NCBI GenBank assembly: GCA_018384055.1 | Contig: JAHAZL010000078.1 | Location: forward strand, 1 to 8,369 | Length of the DNA: 8,369 nt | Direction of reading: 5' to 3' | Source of the DNA: Treponema sp. | Lineage (GTDB): Bacteria; Spirochaetota; Spirochaetia; Treponematales; Treponemataceae | Shown: piece by piece, positions 1 to 5,990 of the stretch | How positions within the stretch are numbered: the first letter of the stretch is position 1 | Layout: each line of letters opens with the position of its first letter | Translations under genes and position numbers: made by a program | The notes under the pieces: model-generated | Database searches by the model: none | What the model was told of the DNA's origin: nothing | What the model saw: the letters and a program-made list of their open reading frames with translations, nothing else

Positions 1-227
1 TCGCACTGCATCTCGAGGCAGAACACCCTGGAACTGTCCTTTACATGGACGTCGAGGCGTATTCCCTTTGAATACGGGTCTATCCGCAGGTCCTTTTCCC
101 GCTCAAGGTAGACAATTTTTTCGATGCCGATTCCCAGCATCCTTTCAAGGAATGGCCTGCAGATGCCTTCGTTCTGCATGACCGTTGCGGATGCTGCTGC
201 AGCTACTGCGATAAGAGTCTTTTTCAT
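1..227 (-). CDS. Rpn family recombination-promoting nuclease / PD-(D/E)XK transposase-like protein, 3' end outside window
   Basis: The 75 visible codons read as the N-terminal part of a PDDEXK_2/Rpn-type nuclease, a family of DNA endonucleases tied to recombination and often annotated as putative transposases. Family-like blocks in order are a helix with MQNEGICRPFLERMLGI (residues 17-33), a strand with KIVYLEREKDL, then KGIRLDVHVKD with the likely metal-binding Asp, then FCLEMQ, matching the E-x-Q/K part of the catalytic core. The ATG is fixed by an in-frame TAA two codons upstream and by an AAGGA ribosome site (237-241) 9 bases before it. Oddity: the first 14 residues, MKKTLIAVAAAASA, look like a secretion signal. 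They replace the usual opening with a conserved acidic/aromatic D-x-x-F-like helix, so the gene may be a chimera or 5'-truncated. GC is about 51%, higher than the next gene. The family is fairly sure; whether it is functional is not. Confidence 0.8.
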   Translation of the reverse strand, partial: MKKTLIAVAAAASATVMQNEGICRPFLERMLGIGIEKIVYLEREKDLRIDPYSKGIRLDVHVKDSSRVFCLEMQC

Positions 228-350
228 ATCTTAACATCCTTAAAAAGGAAAGGCTAAAAAGAGGCATTTCTATTTCTGCAAAAGGAAAATCAGGCTTAAA
301 GACATGCTTTTTTATTAAAAAACTCTAATCTTTTTATAACAGTATTTATT

Positions 351-379
351 TTGTAATAGTCAGGCCTTTCCGATAATAT
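351..379 (+). promoter_or_regulatory. Candidate promoter of the efflux operon, possibly giving a leaderless mRNA
   Basis: TTGTAA at 351-356 (4 of 6 to the -35 consensus) is followed 17 bases later by TAATAT at 374-379. The overlapping GATAAT at 372-377 matches the -10 consensus 5 of 6. A start about 7 bases after TAATAT falls on the ATG at 387, which fits the absence of any Shine-Dalgarno sequence before that ATG. An alternative -10, TATAAC at 335-340, would give a leader of about 40 bases, still without a ribosome site. A perfect A/T inverted repeat (TTTTTTA, T, TAAAAAA) lies upstream at 308-322. Seen only as motif matches in AT-rich DNA, so moderate to low confidence. Confidence 0.35.
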
Positions 380-386
380 AGTCATT

Positions 387-1673
387 ATGAAAATGCTTGG
401 GAAATGGCCATTGTTTCTGACTTTTTTTCTGTATGGAAGCCTGGCCTTTGCAGATAAGATTTCTCTTACTCCACAGACTGCAGTTGAATATGCGTTGAAT
501 AATAATATTTCACTAAAGCAGGAAAAAATCACCTTGGGCTCAAAAGAAAGGGATAAGAAATATTCCTGGAATGGAGTCAGTCCTTCTGCAAGCTTGAGTG
601 CAACCTACAGTTCAGCTCTGCCCTCGAAAGAAAACAGCCGTGATACTATTTCTGCAGGAGCGAGAATTTCTGCAACCCTTACACCGTCATTGCATGCACA
701 GGTAAAAAATGCAGCCCTTGCTTATGAACAGCAGGAAATAAATTATGAATCTGCAAAAAGCACCATTTCACTTTCTGTATTAAAAAACTTCTATGAAATT
801 CTTTATGAAAAGGAAAATCTTTCTTTGTGCGAGAAAAATCTTGAAACAAAGAAAAAACAATATAAGTCTAACCTTGAAAAATTTAACCGGGGCATGTTGA
901 ATCAGGTGGATGTCTTGAGTGCGCAGATAAATTATCAGAATACTGAACTGACATTTGAAACCCAGAAAATCAATTTGGAAAGCAACATTGCAATTTTTAA
1001 ACAGACTTTGGGTATTCCCCAAGATCAGGAAATTGAATTTTCAGGGAATTTCAACGGTCTTTTTAATTTCAAAAAAATTTCTGGGGAATCAATTCAGATG
1101 AATTCTCCGTCAGTAGCATTACTCGAGAAACAGCTGGAATCTGCAAGAAATTCTTTGCTCCTGAATAGATTCAAGATTTATGGACCTAGCCTTACTGCAT
1201 CTTATAATTATTCTACAACTTATATTGCAGACGGATTTGAAAAAAGCAGCAATGGGGGAAGTCTTTCTATCGGTGCATCAATTCCTCTTGATGGATTTAT
1301 GCCCTGGTCAAGTTCTTCCCAATTAATAAATTCAAGCAAAGATAACATTGAATCAATTGAACTGAAACTTGAAGACGAGAAGGAAAGCATCAGAATAAAA
1401 TCAGAATCCCTGGTAAAAAAAATAAATCAGTGTGTGGACAACCTTAAAGTCAGGAAAGACAGCATTAAGCTTGCAGAAACAAATTATGACATGACCCTTA
1501 AGGCTTATAATTACGGAACAAGGGATTTGCTGACCCTTCAAGCTGCACAGGACAGCCTCCTTTCATCAAAGGTAAATTTAATAGCGGAGGCAAACACTAT
1601 GGTTGTTTCAATTTGCGAACTTGAAAATATATGCGGCATGGTTCCCGGGACTTTGCTTGGAGAAAATAAATGA
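387..1673 (+). CDS. TolC-like outer-membrane efflux channel (OEP family)
   Basis: Outer-membrane factor of the tripartite efflux pump coded by this operon: a trimeric beta-barrel plus periplasmic alpha-helical tunnel giving substrates an exit. The 428-residue product starts with a signal peptide (residues 1-22, hydrophobic core LFLTFFLYGSLA, cleavage after AFA). No lipobox Cys is seen, so it is not a lipoprotein. Two OEP repeats follow, about 26-212 and 240-420. Each has long amphipathic helices and the family's G-x-x-(D/N)-x-(L/V)-x-(V/L) turn: GMLNQVDV at 169 and GTRDLLTL at 377. Length is typical for the family. The ATG at 387 is chosen because it gives the signal peptide and an in-frame TAG lies at 357-359; there is no Shine-Dalgarno sequence. 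Its stop overlaps the adaptor start by 4 bases. The Borrelia counterpart would be BesC. Substrate unknown. Confidence 0.95.
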   Translation: MKMLGKWPLFLTFFLYGSLAFADKISLTPQTAVEYALNNNISLKQEKITLGSKERDKKYSWNGVSPSASLSATYSSALPSKENSRDTISAGARISATLTPSLHAQVKNAALAYEQQEINYESAKSTISLSVLKNFYEILYEKENLSLCEKNLETKKKQYKSNLEKFNRGMLNQVDVLSAQINYQNTELTFETQKINLESNIAIFKQTLGIPQDQEIEFSGNFNGLFNFKKISGESIQMNSPSVALLEKQLESARNSLLLNRFKIYGPSLTASYNYSTTYIADGFEKSSNGGSLSIGASIPLDGFMPWSSSSQLINSSKDNIESIELKLEDEKESIRIKSESLVKKINQCVDNLKVRKDSIKLAETNYDMTLKAYNYGTRDLLTLQAAQDSLLSSKVNLIAEANTMVVSICELENICGMVPGTLLGENK

Positions 1674-2626
1674 ATAAGAAACCTATTGCAATTATTTCTT
1701 TATGTGTTGCAGCAATTGCTGTAACTTTCATCTACATAAAAAAAGCTCCTGCCGGTAAAGGTCGGATGCCTGGTATGCAGGGTGCTCCAGCGGGGAAAGG
1801 TATGGCTGGTGGCAAGGGTGGTCCAATGGTGGCTACAGAAACAATGGTTACTGTAAAGACTCAGGAAGCAAAGAAGACAGTCCTCCATGATTATGTTAAT
1901 ACTAACGGAGAAATTGAAAGCAAAAGCAGTGTTGCGGTTTTTCCGGACATTGGCGGAAAGGTTTACCAGAATTTTGTTGGCCTTGGAAGTGTTGTAAAGA
2001 AAGGTGATGTAATTGCGGAAATCGATCCTAGTGAACCCGGTGCTTATTATACCCACAGCAAGGTTTTTGCTCCTGTAAGCGGAACCATTATTGCAAGTGT
2101 TGTTGAGGCAGGTACTAAGGTAAGCACTCAGAGTGTAATTACTACAATTGGTGATGTGTCTAACCTTCAGCTTAAGGTTAAGATTGTTGAACGTTATGTT
2201 GCAAACATCAGGAAGGGCCTTAAGGCTAAGGTAATCCTTGATGCCTATGAAAATGAAGTTTTTGAAGCAACGGTTGTTAAGGTTTCTCCGGTCCTTGATC
2301 AGAACAGCAGAACAAAGGAAGTTGTCCTTGATTTTGATAAAAAGGATGAAAGGATTAATGCCGGAATGTTTGCCAAGGTAACTTTGTATACAGTTGATTA
2401 TTCCGGAGTTGTTGCTGTTCCGACTTCTTGTATAGTTGCAAAGGGCAAGCACAATTATGTGTTTGTAGTTTCCAAAGACGGAAAGAAAGCAGTGAAAAGA
2501 GAAGTTTTTCTTGGTCGCAGCGTAGACAATCTTGTGCAGGCTGAAGGAATAGAAGAAGGGGAGCGCATCGTGGTTGAAGGCATGAGCGTTCTTACTGACG
2601 GATCTTTGATAAGGGAAATAAAATGA
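1670..2626 (+). CDS. Hairpin-less RND periplasmic adaptor (membrane fusion protein, BesA-like)
   Basis: Adaptor linking the RND pump to the TolC-like channel across the periplasm. The 318-residue product has an N-terminal membrane anchor (about 5-23) and then a flexible Gly/Met/Lys-rich linker (26-59) holding two APAGKG copies (26-31, 39-44) and Met 33, 36, 45, 53 and 59. The two lipoyl half-motifs follow: VGLGSVVKKGDVIAEIDP (103-120) and VFAPVSGTIIASVVEAGTKV (132-151). They are joined by only about 12 residues, so the long alpha-helical hairpin that normally contacts TolC is missing. A beta-barrel domain (about 165-240, with AGMFAKV) and a membrane-proximal domain (about 250-318) complete it. 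This architecture and length resemble Borrelia BesA, known to lack the hairpin. GGAGA at 1659-1663 precedes the ATG by 6 bases. The gene overlaps both neighbours by ATGA, suggesting coupled translation. Confidence 0.95.
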   Translation: MNKKPIAIISLCVAAIAVTFIYIKKAPAGKGRMPGMQGAPAGKGMAGGKGGPMVATETMVTVKTQEAKKTVLHDYVNTNGEIESKSSVAVFPDIGGKVYQNFVGLGSVVKKGDVIAEIDPSEPGAYYTHSKVFAPVSGTIIASVVEAGTKVSTQSVITTIGDVSNLQLKVKIVERYVANIRKGLKAKVILDAYENEVFEATVVKVSPVLDQNSRTKEVVLDFDKKDERINAGMFAKVTLYTVDYSGVVAVPTSCIVAKGKHNYVFVVSKDGKKAVKREVFLGRSVDNLVQAEGIEEGERIVVEGMSVLTDGSLIREIK

Positions 2627-5600
2627 TCAGCGAAAAAACAATGCAGCACCCGATTTTGGTGCTTATGACATTTGTTCTTTTGGGACTTACAGGCATTTTT
2701 ACAATGAGCAATACGTCTCTTTCTCTTAATCCAGATGTAGACATGCCTTACCTTATGGTCTCTGCAAGCTACACAAATGCAGGCCCTGAGTCCGTTGAAA
2801 AAAGCGTTACCAAAATTATCGAAGATTCTTTGATAAGTGTCAGTGGCCTGAAGAATTTGAATTCAACTTCCATGGAAGGAAGCTGTCAGGTGAGCATGGA
2901 ATTCAATTACGGAACTGATCTTGAGATTGCAGCCAATGATGTCCGTACCAAACTTAGCCGTATTACAAGCCGATTGCCTGATGACGTTCAGCCAAATGTT
3001 TTCAAAATGGATGCCAACAGCTGGCCTATTCTTCGCATTGCTGTCCGTGGCAACCGCAGTGCCGATGACCTTAAGCAGATTGCCGACGACTACATTGTTG
3101 ATGTTCTTGAGCAGGCTGATGGTGTTGCAGAGGCAAAATCAAGCGGCGGCAGAACAAAGATTGTCCGTGTTGAAATCGATCAGAATCGACTTCAGGCTTA
3201 TGGTCTTACATTGACCGGAGTTGCTTCAAGCCTTTCAAGGCAAAACATAGAAATTGGCGGCGGTCAGATTACGGAAGGTCAGAAAGACTATTCTGTAAGA
3301 ACTACGGGTGAATATAAAAGCGTTGATGAAATAAACAATACGGTTGTTACTACAAAAAACGGTTATGATGTAAAGCTTAAGGATCTTGGGCGGGCTTATC
3401 TTGGGTACATGGATATGTCAAGTGAAGTCTATATCAACGGGGAACCTGGCGTTTATGTTTCAGTAACAAAGCAGTCGGGCGAAAACTCCGTTACCGTAGC
3501 GAATGGTGTCTATGCAAAAATGGAATCCTTAAAGGATGTTTTGCCTTCGGACATTAAAATGGAAATTGTTCGTGATGATACGGACAGCATCCGCGATACT
3601 TTGAATACTCTTCTTGAAAGTGCAGAACAGGGGCTTATCCTTGCGGTTATTATTCTCTTTGTATTTCTGTGTTCAGTAAAAACAACGATCATCATTGCCG
3701 TTTCAATTCCACTCAGCATCATCATTACCCTGCTTGCAATGAACATGTGCGGCATAACCCTGAACATGATGACAATGACAGGCCTTATCCTTGGTGTCGG
3801 AATGATTGTTGATGCTTCCGTCGTTATGATCGACAACATCTATGCCTACCGTAACCGAGGAACGAAAGCCCATGTTGCTGCGGTTCTCGGTACTCAGGAA
3901 ATGATTGTTTCCGTAATTTCGGGAAACCTTACTACCATCTGCGTATTCATCCCCTTTCTTTTCTTTATGAAAGACCTTGGCTACATGGGGCAAATGTTCA
4001 AGGGAATTATTTTTACGATTGTAATTGCCCTTGTAAGTTCCCTGTTTGTTGCCATCTTCCTTGTTCCTGTTCTTGCAGGGCATTTTCTTCCCCTGACAAA
4101 CAGAAGGGAAAAGCCGGTTGAATCTGCGGTGTTCAAATTCCTTTACGGTACATTTGAAAAATGTCAGAAAGCAATTGAAGGTGTTTATGGGAAAGTTCTC
4201 CGCTCTGCCTTGAACCACAGGATTACTACAATAGTTGTATGTACAACGGCCCTTGTTATGGCTCTTATGTTTATTCCTACTATGAAAATCCAGATGATGA
4301 CGGGTGGCCACGATGACAGCGTTACGGTAAAAATGGTTCTTCCTGTTGGTACCAGCCTTGAAGAAACTACCGAAGCGGTTCAGCAGTTTGAAAAAATCGT
4401 AATGGATGAAATCAAGGGGGTTAAAAATATAATCACATCAATAGGTTCAGGTTCAAGAAATGCAACTTCATATACTGGACAGATTGAAATCCAGCTGCCT
4501 CCCAGCGACAGGCAGATAGACAATGATGCAACCATCCAGCGAAAACTACGTGCACACTTCGGTGATTTTACAGATGTTCAGTTCAGTTTCGGACAGGGAA
4601 GGCGACAGCAGATGACAGGAAGCGACATTGATATCGTTGTCAGAAGCCAGAGCCTTTCAAAGGCAATGTATGTGGCAAATCAGATTAACGATGTAATGGC
4701 CGCAATGCCGGAGATAGGAGAACCTTCTGTAGATACTGAAGAAGGTCTTCCTCAGGTTCAGATAGAAGTTGACCGACAGCGTGCATATAACTTTGGGGTC
4801 AACATCAATACGGTTGCAAATGAAATCAAGGCATGTATCGAAGGTGTAACTGCAACAACTTTCCGTGACAATGGAAATGATTATTCGGTTTACGTAATGC
4901 TTCGTGAAGAAGACAGAAAACAGGTTATTGATCTTGAACAGATTTATGTAAGCGGTTCCAAAGGTCTTGTGGCTCTTTCCAATGTTGCAAGTGTAAACAA
5001 GGGACTTGGACCTGTTACAATCAGGCACGAAAACAGAAACCGCCTTGTTCATGTTAAGGCAAACATCCTCAACGAAGAAAATGCCAACATCGTTGAAAGG
5101 AGAATAAAGGAAAACTGTGCAAAGGCTTTTATTGTTCCTGAAGGTGTAAGCGTTAGCTATGAAGGAAGCTGGACGGAAATGGCAAAGCAGGGAAAGGTAT
5201 ACGGAAAAATCATTCTTATGGCAATCCTTCTGGTATTCGGTGTTATGGCTGCAACCTATGAAAGTTTCAAGGCCCCCATCATCAATATCTTTACGATACC
5301 GTTCCTTGTAATCGGGGTTATCTTCATCTACAAGATCATCGGGCAAGCCTTCTCGCTTATGAGTGCAGTAGGAGTCATCATGCTGGTCGGCATTGTCGTT
5401 AACAACGGTATCATCCTTGTAGACTACACGAACCTTTTGCGCGAAAGAGGAAAGCCGATGATTGAAGCCTGTTATGAGGCCGGAGTAAGCCGTCTTCGTC
5501 CGGTTCTCATGACAACCCTTACAACTATTCTCGGTATGATTCCAATGTGTTTTGCTTCAAGCGGAAGTGCAGGCATGGTTCAGCCAATCGGAATTGCTGT

Positions 5601-5709
5601 TGTGGGAGGGCTTTTCAGTTCGACATTCATTACGCTGTTCTTTATTCCAGTGCTTTACAGTTACATCATGAACAGCAGAAAAAAGGAAGAGGTAGGAATC
5701 AGGGTATGA
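2623..5709 (+). CDS. RND-family efflux pump, inner-membrane permease (AcrB/MMPL-type)
   Basis: Proton-driven trimeric exporter of the inner membrane and engine of this tripartite system. The 1028 residues show the duplicated 12-helix RND layout: TM1 near 8-28, a large periplasmic loop (about 30-335), TM2-TM6 (about 337-490), a second loop starting after TM7 (534-554), then TM8-TM12 (about 863-1020). The TM4 relay segment reads GVGMIVDASVVMIDN: the first Asp is kept (D397), but the second Asp of the AcrB DD pair is Ala (A398). The TM10 segment reads GIVVNNGIILVDY, with N927-N928 where AcrB has its relay Lys. This pattern also occurs in other RND branches, so the pump is probably active, but substrate class (drug, lipid or metal) cannot be read from it. 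AAGGGA (2611-2616) precedes the ATG. The gene overlaps the adaptor and the PII-like gene by ATGA. The Borrelia counterpart would be BesB. Confidence 0.97.
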   Translation: MISEKTMQHPILVLMTFVLLGLTGIFTMSNTSLSLNPDVDMPYLMVSASYTNAGPESVEKSVTKIIEDSLISVSGLKNLNSTSMEGSCQVSMEFNYGTDLEIAANDVRTKLSRITSRLPDDVQPNVFKMDANSWPILRIAVRGNRSADDLKQIADDYIVDVLEQADGVAEAKSSGGRTKIVRVEIDQNRLQAYGLTLTGVASSLSRQNIEIGGGQITEGQKDYSVRTTGEYKSVDEINNTVVTTKNGYDVKLKDLGRAYLGYMDMSSEVYINGEPGVYVSVTKQSGENSVTVANGVYAKMESLKDVLPSDIKMEIVRDDTDSIRDTLNTLLESAEQGLILAVIILFVFLCSVKTTIIIAVSIPLSIIITLLAMNMCGITLNMMTMTGLILGVGMIVDASVVMIDNIYAYRNRGTKAHVAAVLGTQEMIVSVISGNLTTICVFIPFLFFMKDLGYMGQMFKGIIFTIVIALVSSLFVAIFLVPVLAGHFLPLTNRREKPVESAVFKFLYGTFEKCQKAIEGVYGKVLRSALNHRITTIVVCTTALVMALMFIPTMKIQMMTGGHDDSVTVKMVLPVGTSLEETTEAVQQFEKIVMDEIKGVKNIITSIGSGSRNATSYTGQIEIQLPPSDRQIDNDATIQRKLRAHFGDFTDVQFSFGQGRRQQMTGSDIDIVVRSQSLSKAMYVANQINDVMAAMPEIGEPSVDTEEGLPQVQIEVDRQRAYNFGVNINTVANEIKACIEGVTATTFRDNGNDYSVYVMLREEDRKQVIDLEQIYVSGSKGLVALSNVASVNKGLGPVTIRHENRNRLVHVKANILNEENANIVERRIKENCAKAFIVPEGVSVSYEGSWTEMAKQGKVYGKIILMAILLVFGVMAATYESFKAPIINIFTIPFLVIGVIFIYKIIGQAFSLMSAVGVIMLVGIVVNNGIILVDYTNLLRERGKPMIEACYEAGVSRLRPVLMTTLTTILGMIPMCFASSGSAGMVQPIGIAVVGGLFSSTFITLFFIPVLYSYIMNSRKKEEVGIRV

Positions 5710-5990
5710 TAAGAATAGAAATAATTTCCAACAAGTCGGTGCAGGAAGACATTGAAAAAGCAATGGAAGGAAACATAGAGAATTTTTACTACACTACAAT
5801 ACCTCTGGTTCTTGGACGAGGCGAGGAAAACAGAAAGCTAGGTACTGCAACCTGGCCAGAAACAAATTTTGCAATGATCAGTTATATTGAAGATAAGGAT
5901 TATGAGACTGCAAAAAAAGTTATTGCTGCAATCAAAGATAAATTTTCCGGAGAAGGAATCAAAATGTTTGCAGTAAAGGCTGAAGTTTAA
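5706..5990 (+). CDS. Small PII-like signalling protein linked to the RND pump
   Basis: A 94-residue soluble protein with no signal peptide or membrane helix. The predicted order is that of a PII ferredoxin-like fold: strand 2-8 (IRIEIIS), helix 12-21, strand 27-35 (FYYTTIPLV), a loop 36-51 at the T-loop position (LGRGEENRKLGTATWP), strand 53-60 (TNFAMISY), helix 65-79, and a C-terminal GEGIKMFAVKAEV. The last resembles the PII nucleotide-loop signature around GDGKIFV. The T-loop lacks the uridylylated Tyr context of GlnB/GlnK, and the chain is shorter than the usual 112 residues, so this is not a classical nitrogen regulator. It resembles PII-like proteins known beside RND metal-efflux operons. 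The start at 5706 overlaps the pump stop by ATGA, with AGGAA (5694-5698) 7 bases upstream. Inference: a cytosolic trimer that senses a ligand or nucleotide and tunes the pump. Fold call fairly sure; ligand unknown. Confidence 0.78.
   Translation: MIRIEIISNKSVQEDIEKAMEGNIENFYYTTIPLVLGRGEENRKLGTATWPETNFAMISYIEDKDYETAKKVIAAIKDKFSGEGIKMFAVKAEV

Noticed and set aside
325..360. Possible TetR-like operator (TTATAAC ... GTAATAG imperfect inverted repeat) before the efflux operon
   Set aside because: Half-sites match only 5 of 7 in very AT-rich DNA and no regulator gene is next to the operon in the window.
1700..2452. 250-residue open frame on the minus strand opposite the adaptor gene
   Set aside because: Asn/Cys-rich composition with no recognisable domain, fully inside a well-supported plus-strand gene; a shadow frame. 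The same holds for the minus-strand frames at 3510-3839, 3703-4311 and 4657-5346.
5547..5705. Upstream in-frame extension of the PII-like gene to an ATG at 5547, giving 147 residues
   Set aside because: The added 53 residues (Cys/Arg/His-rich) are an alternate-frame reading of the end of the pump gene; the start at 5706 has a ribosome site and gives the expected family length.
2623..5709. Naming the pump a CusA/CzcA copper or cobalt-zinc-cadmium exporter
   Set aside because: The Met-rich linker and PII-like gene are suggestive, but no metal-relay Met set could be confirmed in the pump itself, so substrate is left open.
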